Assembly: GCF_001277295.1 (NCBI RefSeq) | Contig: NZ_CP011456.1 | Coordinates: 1,922,001-1,986,000, forward strand | Length of the DNA: 64,000 nucleotides | Origin: Anabaena sp. WA102 | GTDB taxonomy: Bacteria > Cyanobacteriota > Cyanobacteriia > Cyanobacteriales > Nostocaceae | Reading direction: 5' to 3' | Shown here: positions 9,065 to 18,071 of the stretch, piece by piece | Position numbering within the stretch: position 1 is the stretch's first letter | Layout of the letters: each line of letters starts with the position of its first letter | Position numbers and translations under genes: made by a program | The notes under the pieces: model-generated | What the model saw: only the letters and a program-made list of their open reading frames with translations | Database searches by the model: none | Told to the model about the DNA's origin: nothing

Positions 9065-9943
9065 CTAATTAGATCCATTCCCATTACCTTTACCATTGCC
9101 ATTACCCTTTCCATTAGTGGGATTTTTACCATGATTTTCTTGTACTGAATCAGAAATCAATTCCTGAAACATTTCTGTTGAGTTAGCAGGATCTACAAAG
9201 ACAATTTTGGCATTATTGCTTTCACCCAGTTTTTGACTAGCATCTACATAATCTTGGGCAACAAGATACCTTAAAATATCTTTACTTTCGGGGTGAGAAC
9301 GCAAGGCTTCAGCAATTATTTCTATTGATGTTCTAGTTCCTTCCGCTCGTTTAACTGCTGCTTGTCGTTCTCCTTCTGCTGCTTCTATTGCTGCCTTTTT
9401 TTTAATTTGTGCTGTTTGTTGTTCTTGCATTGACTTGCGTACAGCTTCTGGTGGGGTGATACTTTGAATATCTAAACGGATAATTTCAATTCCCCATGCG
9501 GATGTAATTGGATTTAATACACCTAATATGCTTCCGTCCATCTCGGCTCTGGACATATTAGTATCCTCTAAGGAATTTTGAGCGATATTTTCCCGAAGGG
9601 TGGTTGTGGCTAAGTTAGCTAAAGCTGTTTCTAAGTCATCAATAGCATAAAAGCTTTTTTCAATGTCTTTGATCCGCCAGTAAAGAATTGCATCAACTTC
9701 TAAGTAAACTCCGTCTTTAGTAATTACATTTTGCGGTTTTATATCTAATAACTGCTCTCTGGTTGTATTCTCCATCACAACTTGATCGAGAATGGGAACT
9801 ATGAAACTTAGTCCAGGATTTAGTTTGCGATGATACCGCCCCAAGCGTTCAACTAAGGCGACATCTCCTTGATTTACCATCTTTGCAGATGCGAAGGCAT
9901 AACCTACTAGAGCTAAAAATATGATAAAAATTATTGGGTCCAT
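9065..9943 (-). CDS. SPFH/band 7 (stomatin-like) membrane protein
   Basis: A 292-residue protein with one N-terminal hydrophobic anchor (PIIFIIFLALVGYAFASA) followed by an SPFH/band-7 domain (VERLGRYHRKLNPGLSFIVPILDQV; REQLLDIKPQNVITKDGV), then a long helical region rich in AAxEAEGERQAAVKRAEG, typical of stomatin/paraslipin-type flotillin relatives. Such proteins form membrane microdomain scaffolds and are often linked to NfeD proteases, but no nfeD is next to it here. The C-terminus is a low-complexity GKGNGNG tail from a GGTAAT-type repeat. Confidence 0.88.
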   Translation of the reverse strand: MDPIIFIIFLALVGYAFASAKMVNQGDVALVERLGRYHRKLNPGLSFIVPILDQVVMENTTREQLLDIKPQNVITKDGVYLEVDAILYWRIKDIEKSFYAIDDLETALANLATTTLRENIAQNSLEDTNMSRAEMDGSILGVLNPITSAWGIEIIRLDIQSITPPEAVRKSMQEQQTAQIKKKAAIEAAEGERQAAVKRAEGTRTSIEIIAEALRSHPESKDILRYLVAQDYVDASQKLGESNNAKIVFVDPANSTEMFQELISDSVQENHGKNPTNGKGNGNGKGNGNGSN

Positions 9944-10202
9944 TCAGTTATTCTCCTCTTTCGGCTTCGGGCAGAATTGATTGTTAGGGTGATGGCTGGC
10001 ATTAACTGTAAATTAAAATGGGTTAATTGCGTAATTTCCCGATTGTTAACTATAAAAATGATAAACCTGCGATCGCATTATAGGCGATCGCTACACCTCT
10101 AATCATGAGTTGCCGAAAAAAATAACCTAAGATGTATAATAATTATGTTTTGGGTCTAGATTTTTTGAGTGGAAACCTAGAAAACCAACCTTTCGACTTA
10201 AA

Positions 10203-11639
10203 CTAAAATCCAGTAGTAAATAGTCTGATAATCCCCAAGATAGTACCTAAAGGACCGGCTACAGTATTAACTCTATCACCAGTTTTAGCTAACCCGTTGC
10301 GATCAACTACGACAACATCATTGTTGCGAAGGATCGGATTGGTTTCCTCATTAATTCCTTTAGCTAAATCCACTTTAACTGGACGTTTAGTAACTGTACC
10401 ATTGGTATTGAGGCGAATTAATTCTACAGTTCCTTTACTGGCTCTACTATCATTAAAACCACCAGCGGCTAATAATGCCTGATTTAAAGAGCTATTTGGT
10501 TGTAATCTTACCGCCCCTGCTCTTTTGACTTCACCCACTACACCCACTTCAATAGTATTTGGGGACAAAGTTGTTGTTGCTAATTGGGTAGATTCAGCGG
10601 CACTAATATCCGTAGCTGTAGGAATGATGATAGTATCGCCATCTTGCACCACTATGTCTTGATTGATATCACCGCTTTGTAGTAATTCCCATAGGTTAAT
10701 ATCTATAGTTTGTTCCGTACCAGTTCGGGTAGGACGGCGTAATTTAATCTTCCGAACATCCGCAATGGACGTAATTCCCCCTGCTAGTTGTAAGCTCCGC
10801 ATGACAGTGGGTAAACCACCACCAGCACCACCACCCTCTGCCCCACCGGCATTTCCAGCAGTAACAAGATAAGAACCAGGACGGTAAACTTGACCAATTA
10901 CCACCACTGTGCGGGGTGAACTTTGACTAGCGGCAAAGTTAGCTGCAAATAAATTCCGGGCTTCAGCCACATTCAAACTGGCAGCAGTGGGGACAATTAT
11001 GGTGTCTCCATCTCGTAAGGTAATCTCCTGAGATATTCTACCTGTTTGCGTCAATTCCTTTAAATTTAGGGAAACTGTCTGCTCTCCAGAACGTCCTACC
11101 TTGCGGCGTAATTGTACTTGAGTTACATCTGCTGCTAGTGTCACACCTTGAGCGCTGGTCAGGGCAGCTAATACTGTTGGATATTGGACACCGGGGTTAT
11201 TTCCTGCTCCCCCTTCCAAGCTGAGGGTATAAGCACCCGGTCTTGTTACTTCCCCAGCAACAAACACATTAATGGGACGGGGTGATAATAAGTTGACGGA
11301 AATGAGCGGACGTTTGAGAAAGCGAGCATATCTTCTGGCGATTGTATCAGCAGCTTGTTCTGTGGTTAAGCCCGAAACGGGGATACTGCCAATTAAAGGC
11401 ATATTAATTGAACCACCAGGAGGAACTTGATATTCACCCGTATATTCTGGTACTTCAAATACATTGACACGGATGCGATCGCCGCCGCCTAATAAATAAT
11501 CTGTAGCGATACTGGGTGTTGATTTTACTGGCTGTTTTTGCGCTAAACTCACCGATGGCAAAGCGATATTCACTGTTGTTAACAATGCTAAACCCATAGT
11601 TGAGTGGGTGAGAAATTTACACAAATCTTTATTAAGCAT
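10203..11639 (-). CDS. Polysaccharide export (Wza-like) SLBB-domain protein
   Basis: A 478-residue secreted/outer-membrane-type protein. The start is set at ATG 11639, giving MLNKDLCKFL and a plausible signal peptide ending near SVSLAQ; AGG lies upstream. Residues ~45-130 form the polysaccharide biosynthesis/export domain (YLLGGGDRIRVNVFEVPEYTG), followed by at least three SLBB-like repeats (INVFVAGEVTRPGAY; VVVIGQVYRPGSY; VGVVGEVKRAGAV). By family it should form or gate the exopolysaccharide export channel. No glycosyltransferase or Wzc neighbour is present, so the polymer is unknown. Confidence 0.88.
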   Translation of the reverse strand: MLNKDLCKFLTHSTMGLALLTTVNIALPSVSLAQKQPVKSTPSIATDYLLGGGDRIRVNVFEVPEYTGEYQVPPGGSINMPLIGSIPVSGLTTEQAADTIARRYARFLKRPLISVNLLSPRPINVFVAGEVTRPGAYTLSLEGGAGNNPGVQYPTVLAALTSAQGVTLAADVTQVQLRRKVGRSGEQTVSLNLKELTQTGRISQEITLRDGDTIIVPTAASLNVAEARNLFAANFAASQSSPRTVVVIGQVYRPGSYLVTAGNAGGAEGGGAGGGLPTVMRSLQLAGGITSIADVRKIKLRRPTRTGTEQTIDINLWELLQSGDINQDIVVQDGDTIIIPTATDISAAESTQLATTTLSPNTIEVGVVGEVKRAGAVRLQPNSSLNQALLAAGGFNDSRASKGTVELIRLNTNGTVTKRPVKVDLAKGINEETNPILRNNDVVVVDRNGLAKTGDRVNTVAGPLGTILGIIRLFTTGF

Positions 11640-11943
11640 ATTTACCTGAGAATTGAAAATGACGATATTTAGAGTTATTCGGAAACATTTTAACATCGAG
11701 TATACTGAAGAATCCTAGTGACTCAACAATTTTATTTTCTAATAAATCTTTAGTTTTCCGGACATAAATAATTTGTTGCGTAAGGAATTTGATTTTAAAT
11801 CTTCTCTGAATGTTAGGAAATATTTTCAGTGCTTTTTGCAAGTTACGGTTCCTCGCTGATAACAATTTTCGTCCTATGTCAACAACTAATTCATCCGCTG
11901 ATGGTACAGTCATAACACTAAATTTATCAGGAATTATTAACAC
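11632..11943 (-). CDS. Doubtful 103-residue open frame upstream of the SLBB gene
   Basis: An ATG-initiated frame (MLIIPDKFSVMTVPSADELVV...) fills most of the 393-bp gap between the ABC ATPase and SLBB genes and overlaps the SLBB start by 8 bp. The composition is basic and ordinary, with no motif I recognise. It could be a small unrecognised gene co-transcribed with the SLBB gene, a gene remnant, or chance. There is no other feature in this gap. Confidence 0.25.
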   Translation of the reverse strand: MLIIPDKFSVMTVPSADELVVDIGRKLLSARNRNLQKALKIFPNIQRRFKIKFLTQQIIYVRKTKDLLENKIVESLGFFSILDVKMFPNNSKYRHFQFSGKYA

Positions 11944-12032
11944 ATAAGTAACTGACTTTTAGAATCATCAAATAATTCGCAAAAATTACTACTTATGGGT
12001 GATTTATCTCTCTTATTTTCTACCTGTTTGTA

Positions 12033-13016
12033 CTAATTAAGCGGATGATTTCGGATTTGAATTTGATGGATAAAAAACTCTTCTAGAGATTGACGTGACA
12101 GATTCATAGTGATAACTTTTCCCCCCATTAACCTCAAACTAGACAGAAAATCATAATAATCTTCTTGGAGTATACCCTGCCAAGAACCATCAGACCGAAA
12201 TTCTAAATTACCTATCCATTTTCTCAAGATTTCCCCGTCTCCGCCTTGACCTTTAACATGATAGGTGTTTTGATTACCTAAAAGTTCATTGAGAGAACCG
12301 CAACAGATTAATTCTCCTTGATCAAGAATAGCCACGCGATCGCAAATTTGTTCCACTTCACTCAATACATGACTATTAAAAAATATGGTTTTACCAGATG
12401 CTTTCAAAGCAAGAATAATTTCTCGCATTTGGTAACGCCCCAGAGGATCAAGTCCAGACATAGGTTCATCCAAAAAAACTAAATCTGGATCATTGATTAA
12501 TGCCTGAGCCATACACACGCGCTGAAGCATTCCCTTAGAATAGCGCCGCATTTGCTTTTTACGAGCATCGGCTTGGGATAATCCCACTAATTCCAACAAT
12601 TGGGGAATGCGTTGACGTTGTAACTTTTGGGGAATTTGAAATAAACCCGCTGTTAATTGCAAAAATTCCCAACCGCTCAGATATTCGTATAAATAGGAAT
12701 TTTCTGGGAGGTAGCCAATATGCTGCTTGACTTTAGCGTTGCCTATGGGTTTACCTAACAATAATCCCCTTCCAGATGTAGGGCGGATAATTCCCAACAA
12801 TAATTTTAACAACGTGGTTTTACCCGCACCATTAGGACCCAACAAACCAAAGGTTTCTCCTGGGTACACTTGTAAAGAACAGTTTTTGAGCGATACAACC
12901 TTTTGATTGAGCCAAAACCCCGTGCGATAGACCTTTCGCAATTCAGAAGTCAGGACTACGGGTTGTTTATCTAAGGGATTTTGCTGAGAATCGGGGTTGT
13001 CTACAACAGAATTCAT
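12033..13016 (-). CDS. ABC transporter ATP-binding protein
   Basis: A 327-residue ABC ATPase. Walker A is GLLGPNGAGKTTLLKLLLG near residue 60, the ABC signature is YSKGMLQRV near residue 160, Walker B is LVFLDEPMSGLDP near residue 180, and the switch His is in NSHVLSEV. The order and the C-terminal extension fit the multidrug/ABC-2-type exporter ATPases. No permease gene is adjacent (hisB lies upstream, the SLBB gene downstream on the same strand), so the partner must be elsewhere. A role in polysaccharide export is possible from context but unproved. Confidence 0.9.
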   Translation of the reverse strand: MNSVVDNPDSQQNPLDKQPVVLTSELRKVYRTGFWLNQKVVSLKNCSLQVYPGETFGLLGPNGAGKTTLLKLLLGIIRPTSGRGLLLGKPIGNAKVKQHIGYLPENSYLYEYLSGWEFLQLTAGLFQIPQKLQRQRIPQLLELVGLSQADARKKQMRRYSKGMLQRVCMAQALINDPDLVFLDEPMSGLDPLGRYQMREIILALKASGKTIFFNSHVLSEVEQICDRVAILDQGELICCGSLNELLGNQNTYHVKGQGGDGEILRKWIGNLEFRSDGSWQGILQEDYYDFLSSLRLMGGKVITMNLSRQSLEEFFIHQIQIRNHPLN

Positions 13017-13081
13017 AGCGATGAAACTACCAACTACTGACTATTTAGAGCTAACTACAGATTAACCGATGCTGAGGATTT

Positions 13082-13687
13082 TTATAACACACCTTTAGAA
13101 CTAGGAATTGTTTCTGTCCGCCGAGGATCAATTTCCACTGCTATTCGCATGGCTCTAGCAAAAGCCTTAAATGTGGCTTCAATAATATGATGGGAATTAA
13201 TTCCATCCAATTGGCGAATATGTAACGTCATTTGGCTATGATTCACCAAGGCTACGAAAAACTCCCGCACTAACTGAGTATCATAAGTCCCCACCCGTTG
13301 AGTAGGAATTTCTAAACCATAACTGAGATGAGGTCTACCAGAAAAGTCTAAAGCAACTTGTACCAAAGCTTCATCTAAGGGCGCAAGAAAATTCCCAAAC
13401 CGGACAATTCCCTTTTTATTACCCAAAGCTTGGAATAAAGCTTGTCCCAAGGTAATCCCCACATCTTCGTTAGTGTGGTGATCATCAATTTCCAAATCAC
13501 CTTTAGCTTGAATGTCCAAATCAAAAAGCCCATGAGAAGCGATTTGATGGAGCATATGATCTAAAAAAGGAATACCTGTAGAAACTTTACATATCCCTGT
13601 ACCATCCAGATTGATAGTAACGTGAACATCTGTTTCACCAGTAGTGCGGTGAACTGAAGCTATCCGATGAGTTTGTTTATTAGTCAT
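13082..13687 (-). CDS. hisB: Imidazoleglycerol-phosphate dehydratase
   Basis: A 201-residue monofunctional HisB that dehydrates imidazole glycerol phosphate in histidine biosynthesis. Seen: the two Mn-binding histidine motifs DHHTNEDVG near residue 68 and SHHIIEATFK near residue 165, plus FLDHMLHQIASHG near residue 41. Length is normal. The ATG lies inside a TGTCAGTTG heptamer-like repeat (13688-13745), so the usual ribosome-binding region is made of repeat sequence. Upstream sits the nonamer VNTR and fabI on the same strand. Confidence 0.96.
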   Translation of the reverse strand: MTNKQTHRIASVHRTTGETDVHVTINLDGTGICKVSTGIPFLDHMLHQIASHGLFDLDIQAKGDLEIDDHHTNEDVGITLGQALFQALGNKKGIVRFGNFLAPLDEALVQVALDFSGRPHLSYGLEIPTQRVGTYDTQLVREFFVALVNHSQMTLHIRQLDGINSHHIIEATFKAFARAMRIAVEIDPRRTETIPSSKGVL

Positions 13688-13745
13688 TTGTCAGTTGTCA
13701 GTTGTTAGTTGTTAGTTGTCAGTTGTCAGTTGTCAGTTGTCATTG
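13688..13745. repeat. STRR heptamer tract at the hisB start
   Basis: Tandem TTAGTTG/TCAGTTG heptamers with minor variation. The tract begins immediately at the hisB start codon (on the minus strand ...CAACTGACAAATGAC) and runs to the nonamer VNTR. It is the same AATGACAACTGAC-type sequence seen at 17610-17655, 26610-26637, 59788-59885 and 60832-60866. Confidence 0.85.
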
Positions 13746-13759
13746 GAAAAATTCTTTCT

Positions 13760-14060
13760 CCCCACATCCCCCACATCCCCCACATCCCCCACATCCCCCA
13801 CATCCCCCACATCCCCCACATCCCCCACATCCCCCACATCCCCCACATCCCCCACATCCCCCACATCCCCCACATCCCCCACATCCCCCACATCCCCCAC
13901 ATCCCCCACATCCCCCACATCCCCCACATCCCCCACATCCCCCACATCCCCCACATCCCCCACATCCCCCACATCCCCCACATCCCCCACATCCCCCACA
14001 TCCCCTACATCCCCTACATCCCCTACATCCCCCACATCCCCTACATCCCCTACATCCCCA
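13760..14060. repeat. Nonamer VNTR (CCCCCACAT)n, about 33 units
   Basis: About 33 head-to-tail copies of a 9-bp unit CCCCCACAT; the rightmost six include CCCCTACAT variants. Because 9 is a multiple of 3, several frames stay open across it, giving apparent proteins of repeated tripeptides that are not genes. The array lies between fabI and hisB, both on the minus strand, and its right end contains the fabI stop codon. A GGAAAAATTCTTTCTCC flank on its left recurs beside the other two VNTRs. Confidence 0.95.
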
Positions 14061-14826
14061 TAATTTCATATCCCGCATCTACATACAGGATTTGTCCAGT
14101 AATACCGCTTGCTAAATCACTGCATAAGAAAGCTGCTGTATTGCCTACCTCTAGTTGAGTGACGGTGCGACGGAGTGGTGCTACTTTTTCGACGTGATGA
14201 ATCATATCCAAAATGCCACCAACGGCTGAAGACGCTAAGGTGCGAATAGGTCCAGCAGAAATACCATTGACGCGAATATTATCGGGTCCGAGTTCCGCTG
14301 CCAAGTAGCGAACACTGGCTTCTAAACCAGCTTTAGCCACACCCATGACATTATAGTTAGGAATTGCTCGAACTGCTCCCAAATATGTAAGAGTAATAAT
14401 ACTTCCGCCTTCAGTCATTAAAGGTTTAGCTGCACCGCTTAACTGTACCAGTGAATAGGTGCTAACTTCCAGAGCCGTATTGAAACCAGAACGAGAAGTT
14501 TGACTAAAACCTCCGGTCAAATCTTCTTTTTTTGCAAAGGCTAAACAATGCACTAGAATATCTATTTTCCCCCATTCTTGCCGGATGGTTTCAAAAGTAG
14601 ATTGAATTTGCTCGTCATTTTCAACATTGCAGGGCAGAAATAGGCTAGGACTGAGCGTTTCTACCAATTCAGAAACTTTTTTTTCCATTTTACCCTTGTC
14701 ATCTGGCAAGTAGGTAATGCCCAAATTAGCCCCGGCTTTGTGTAGTTGTTGGGCAATTCCCCAAGCGATAGAACGGTTATTGGCAATACCTGTAACTAGG
14801 GCATTTTTTCCAGATAGATTGAGCAT
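14050..14826 (-). CDS. fabI: Enoyl-[acyl-carrier-protein] reductase (NADH)
   Basis: A 258-residue short-chain dehydrogenase-type FabI catalysing the last step of each fatty-acid elongation cycle. Seen: GIANNRSIAWGIA nucleotide loop near residue 14, the catalytic Tyr/Lys pair in YNVMGVAKAG near residue 155, and RVNGISAGPIRTLA. Length and the YEIMGM C-terminus look normal. The last two codons and the stop fall at the edge of the CCCCTACAT array, so the repeat abuts, and partly encodes, the gene end. Confidence 0.96.
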   Translation of the reverse strand: MLNLSGKNALVTGIANNRSIAWGIAQQLHKAGANLGITYLPDDKGKMEKKVSELVETLSPSLFLPCNVENDEQIQSTFETIRQEWGKIDILVHCLAFAKKEDLTGGFSQTSRSGFNTALEVSTYSLVQLSGAAKPLMTEGGSIITLTYLGAVRAIPNYNVMGVAKAGLEASVRYLAAELGPDNIRVNGISAGPIRTLASSAVGGILDMIHHVEKVAPLRRTVTQLEVGNTAAFLCSDLASGITGQILYVDAGYEIMGM

Positions 14827-15203
14827 AGAAATTGCTAATTTAATTCATCATTAGGAGCATACTAGAATCTGAGCCTAGTTTGACTGCATTGGGCTAGGGA
14901 TTTTCCAAAATGCTCCATAAGCAAGCAGTAAGCCCCAAAAAATCATGCCCATGTTTACAAAAATTCTCAAGAAATTGACAATTTTTAGAGGCAAAACTTT
15001 TGGAGTATAATTGGTGAAACTACTTATCAATAATTACTAGCTAAACGGAACAACAATTATGTATCATTATAAACGGAAGGCTAGGAATTCCGCGTTTAGG
15101 TATAGGAAAAAACAGCAAGGTTAATGGTGATTTATTGATTTTTCGGGTGTATTCTTAGGTAATTAGTTTTTGTTTTTCTGGCATTGGGTAGGGGAAGGGA
15201 GAA
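14827..15203. promoter_or_regulatory. Divergent fabI/ntcA promoter region
   Basis: This 377-bp spacer must hold the fabI and ntcA promoters. ntcA genes of this group are usually autoregulated through GTA-N8-TAC boxes. I did not find a perfect box; GTATCATTATAAAC near 15061 matches GTA-N8-AAC, one base off. Nothing else recognisable is present. Confidence 0.4.
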
Positions 15204-15875
15204 ATGATAGTGACACAAGATAAAGCCCTAGCAAATGTTTTTCGTCAAATGGCGACCGGGGCTTTTCCTCCGGTTGTGGAAACATTTGAACGGAACAAGA
15301 CGATCTTTTTTCCGGGAGATCCTGCTGAACGAGTTTATTTTCTTCTCAAGGGTGCTGTGAAACTCTCAAGGGTGTACGAGGCAGGAGAAGAAATAACGGT
15401 GGCTCTGCTGCGAGAAAATAGCGTCTTTGGTGTGCTGTCGTTGCTGACAGGCAATAAGTCTGATCGATTTTATCATGCAGTGGCATTTACTACTGTAGAA
15501 TTACTTTCAGCCCCAATTGAACAAGTTGAACAGGCACTGAAGGAAAACCCAGAGTTATCAATGTTAATGCTGCGAGGTCTTTCTTCGCGGATTTTGCAGA
15601 CGGAGATGATGATTGAAACTCTTGCTCACCGTGATATGGGTTCAAGGTTAATTAGTTTCTTGTTGATTCTTTGTCGAGATTTTGGCGTTCCTTGCGCTGA
15701 TGGTATTACCATTGATCTGAAGTTATCCCATCAGGCGATCGCTGAGGCAATTGGCTCTACTCGCGTTACAGTCACTAGACTGCTGGGAGATCTACGCGAG
15801 AAGAAAATGATTTCCATTCATAAAAAGAAGATTACTGTGCATAAACCTGTTGCTTTAAGTAAGCAATTTACTTAA
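15204..15875 (+). CDS. ntcA: Global nitrogen regulator NtcA
   Basis: A 223-residue CRP-family transcription factor, full length and very close to the known NtcA sequence. Residues ~25-145 are the effector domain that in this family binds 2-oxoglutarate; residues ~170-205 are the helix-turn-helix (LSHQAIAEAIGSTRVTVTRLL). It activates nitrogen-assimilation genes under nitrogen limitation and is needed for heterocyst development in filamentous strains. The start follows a purine-rich GGGGAAGGGAGAA. The gene is single, followed 9 bp after its stop by an inverted-repeat element. Confidence 0.98.
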   Translation: MIVTQDKALANVFRQMATGAFPPVVETFERNKTIFFPGDPAERVYFLLKGAVKLSRVYEAGEEITVALLRENSVFGVLSLLTGNKSDRFYHAVAFTTVELLSAPIEQVEQALKENPELSMLMLRGLSSRILQTEMMIETLAHRDMGSRLISFLLILCRDFGVPCADGITIDLKLSHQAIAEAIGSTRVTVTRLLGDLREKKMISIHKKKITVHKPVALSKQFT

Positions 15876-15884
15876 AAGTTATGG

Positions 15885-16031
15885 GTAAATGGAGTTGGCA
15901 CGGCTTCTATTTTTGAGGTAATGCGGTCTTAGGGTCTCCCTAAGTAGCGTCACTACCATAGAGATTAAACCGTTAATGTGGAGGAAAGTCTCAAAATTGT
16001 ATAATTCCTACTTTGGCCTAACTCCATTTAC
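15885..16031. repeat. 147-bp inverted-repeat element between ntcA and the DUF3084 gene
   Basis: The unit has perfect 12-bp terminal inverted repeats, GTAAATGGAGTT at 15885-15896 and AACTCCATTTAC at 16020-16031. Inside is a second perfect hairpin CTTAGGG-TCT-CCCTAAG. It contains no open frame. It may be a MITE-like insertion or a structured 3' region/terminator of ntcA; no clear target duplication is visible. Confidence 0.6.
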
Positions 16032-16088
16032 TCACAGACAATGGTTGAACGTAGTAGGCTGTATCGGTCAGCATTGCGGTAGTTAAAA

Positions 16089-17537
16089 ATGGCCACCGGG
16101 TACATCCTTATTGCAGCAATTCTTATTTTGGGAGGCGTAATTGCTACCGTTGGCGATCGCATCGGCACACGAGTTGGCAAAGCTCGTCTCTCACTTTTCA
16201 ATTTACGTCCGAAAAAAACTGCTGTAATTGTGACTATTTTTACAGGCGGTCTAATTTCTGCATCAACTTTAGCAATTCTCTTTGCGGCTGATGGCGGATT
16301 GCGAAAGGGCGTATTTGAATTAGAGGATATTCAAAGAGATTTGGGGAACAAGCGGGAACAACTAAAAATCGCAGAAGCGCAAAAAAGTCAGGTTGAGAGT
16401 GAGTTAAATAAAGCCAAACAAGAACAAAGTCAAGCACAGGAAGAATTACAGAAAATTAATAAGTCATTACAGGCAGCAAATACTAAACAAAAGACCACAC
16501 AAGCTCAACTCAATCGCACTCTTAATCAGCAAGCCAAAACCCAAGCCCGACTTAATGCAACTCAAAGCCATCTTGGTGGAATTGTGATTCAGTATCAACA
16601 GGCAAGAAGTGAATTACAAACTCTTTATAATCAGCGACAAACATTACAAACGGCAGTAGAAGAGTTAAAGGCGGAACGGAAAAGATTATACGCTGAAGCA
16701 AAACAGGCAATTGATGAAGCGAAGACGGTAATTGAAAAACGCGATCGCAAAATTGTTAAATTAGATAAACTTATTCAAAATCGTAACCTCGAAATTAAAC
16801 AGCGGGAAGAAGTTATTATGACTAGAGAATCTCGCTTAAAAGAATTAGAGAAACAACAACAATTTTTAGAGCAGGAAGTAGCCAGACTAGAAAAATATTA
16901 TCAGTCCTACCGTGACCTCCGCTTGGGTAAACTAGCCTTAGTAAAGGGTCAAGTAATAGCGGCAGGATTAATTACTGTAGACAAGCCTGATGCAGCACAG
17001 CAGGCAATTATCCAAATTCTTCAGGAAGCTAACCGCAATGCCAATATTCAATTAACTGAACCTGGTGCTATTCCGGCTAATAAAGAAATACTCCGTGTCA
17101 CTAAAGATCAGGTTAAAGCACTAGTTGCACAAATTAAAGATGGTCGAGAATATGTAGTCCGAATTTTCTCCGCAGGTAACTATGTCAGAGGTGAAAAGCA
17201 AATAGAATTTTTTGCAGATGCAGCGAGAAATCAACTCGTATTTTCATCAGGGGAAGTGCTGGCTACTACTACAGCGGATTTAAAAAATATGACATCTGAA
17301 CAAATGCGTCAACGCTTAGATTTACTAATTTCCGCTTCCCAGTTTCGCGCCCGCAATGCGGGAATTGTCGAAAGTGTCCAAATAGAAGGAACTTTTCCGC
17401 GCTTTGTTACCCAATTACAGCAAACGGAACAGGAAGTAGAAATCAAAGCTGTAGCCGCAGAAAATACTTATACTGTAGGTCCGCTAAGAGTCAAGTTAGT
17501 AGCCCTCTTGAATGGACAAATTCTTTTTAGTACGTGA
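16089..17537 (+). CDS. DUF3084 domain-containing membrane coiled-coil protein
   Basis: A 482-residue protein of a cyanobacterial family of unknown function. Residues 1-22 and ~45-68 are transmembrane segments; residues ~75-275 are a long coiled coil rich in Q, K and E (QLKIAEAQKSQVESEL...). The C-terminal 200 residues form a globular part. It is probably anchored in the plasma or thylakoid membrane with the coiled coil in the cytoplasm or lumen. It lies upstream of the YqgF-like gene, a neighbourhood I recall from other cyanobacteria. Confidence 0.85.
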   Translation: MATGYILIAAILILGGVIATVGDRIGTRVGKARLSLFNLRPKKTAVIVTIFTGGLISASTLAILFAADGGLRKGVFELEDIQRDLGNKREQLKIAEAQKSQVESELNKAKQEQSQAQEELQKINKSLQAANTKQKTTQAQLNRTLNQQAKTQARLNATQSHLGGIVIQYQQARSELQTLYNQRQTLQTAVEELKAERKRLYAEAKQAIDEAKTVIEKRDRKIVKLDKLIQNRNLEIKQREEVIMTRESRLKELEKQQQFLEQEVARLEKYYQSYRDLRLGKLALVKGQVIAAGLITVDKPDAAQQAIIQILQEANRNANIQLTEPGAIPANKEILRVTKDQVKALVAQIKDGREYVVRIFSAGNYVRGEKQIEFFADAARNQLVFSSGEVLATTTADLKNMTSEQMRQRLDLLISASQFRARNAGIVESVQIEGTFPRFVTQLQQTEQEVEIKAVAAENTYTVGPLRVKLVALLNGQILFST

Positions 17538-17549
17538 GGAAGTAGGCAA

Positions 17550-17597
17550 GGGGGCAGGGGAGTAGGGGAGGTAGGGGAGGTAGGGGAGGTAGGGGGA
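17550..17597. repeat. Short nonamer VNTR (GGGGAGGTA)n
   Basis: About five units of a 9-bp GTAGGGGAG repeat directly after the DUF3084 stop. It is followed by GAGAAAGAATTTTTCC and then AATGACAACTGAC heptamers (17610-17655). This order, G-rich nonamers, AGAAAGAATTTT, then heptamers, is the same as at 13688-14060 (reversed) and 44714-45060. Confidence 0.8.
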
Positions 17598-17647
17598 GAA
17601 AGAATTTTTCCAATGACAACTGACCAATGACAACTGACTAATGACCA

Positions 17648-18070
17648 ATGACAAATACACAACCTGTAATTTTAGGATTTGATCCCGGTCGTGATAAATG
17701 CGGGATTGCGGTGATGGGATTGGATAGACAACTATTTTATCATCAAGTTGTTTTGGCAAATGAGGCGATCGCTAATATTGAAACACAACTGCAAAAATTC
17801 CCTGTATCCTTAATGGTGATGGGAGATCAAACAACGGCTAAAAAGTGGAAACAGCAACTTAATCAGGAATTAAGCAAACCCACCAATATCATTTTAGTTG
17901 ATGAACGTTATTCCACTTTACAAGCACGCGATCGCTATTGGCAGATGTATCCACCCCAAGGCATCACTAAACTATTACCCAAGGGTTTGCGTCAACCCCC
18001 CCGGCCAATAGATGACATTGTGGCCATTCTCCTGATTGAACGATATCTTAACCGACTAACTGACAACTAA
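17648..18070 (+). CDS. YqgF/RuvX-like RNase H-fold protein
   Basis: A 140-residue protein of the YqgF/RuvX type (pre-16S rRNA processing nuclease or Holliday-junction-resolvase-like). The three acidic positions of the RNase H fold are visible: D in GFDPGRDKCGIAVMG near residue 11, E in VDERYST near residue 85, and D in PIDDIVAILLIERYL near residue 122. It may be a cyanobacterial paralog rather than the essential YqgF. The ATG lies inside a CCAATGAC heptamer repeat, with no separate Shine-Dalgarno. Confidence 0.78.
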   Translation: MTNTQPVILGFDPGRDKCGIAVMGLDRQLFYHQVVLANEAIANIETQLQKFPVSLMVMGDQTTAKKWKQQLNQELSKPTNIILVDERYSTLQARDRYWQMYPPQGITKLLPKGLRQPPRPIDDIVAILLIERYLNRLTDN

Positions 18071-18071
18071 T

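Noticed and set aside
13760..14060. Possible CRISPR array
   Set aside because: Units are contiguous 9-mers without spacers, and no cas gene is nearby. The other tandem tracts fail for the same reason.
13702..14158. Long open frames of PHPPHP, IPHIPH, TSPTSP, MWGMWG and GDVGDV repeats across the VNTR
   Set aside because: They occur in all frames because the unit is 9 bp; no start context or non-repeat domain supports a protein.
14827..15203. NtcA autoregulatory box upstream of ntcA
   Set aside because: No perfect GTA-N8-TAC was found; a one-mismatch site near 15061 is too weak to call.
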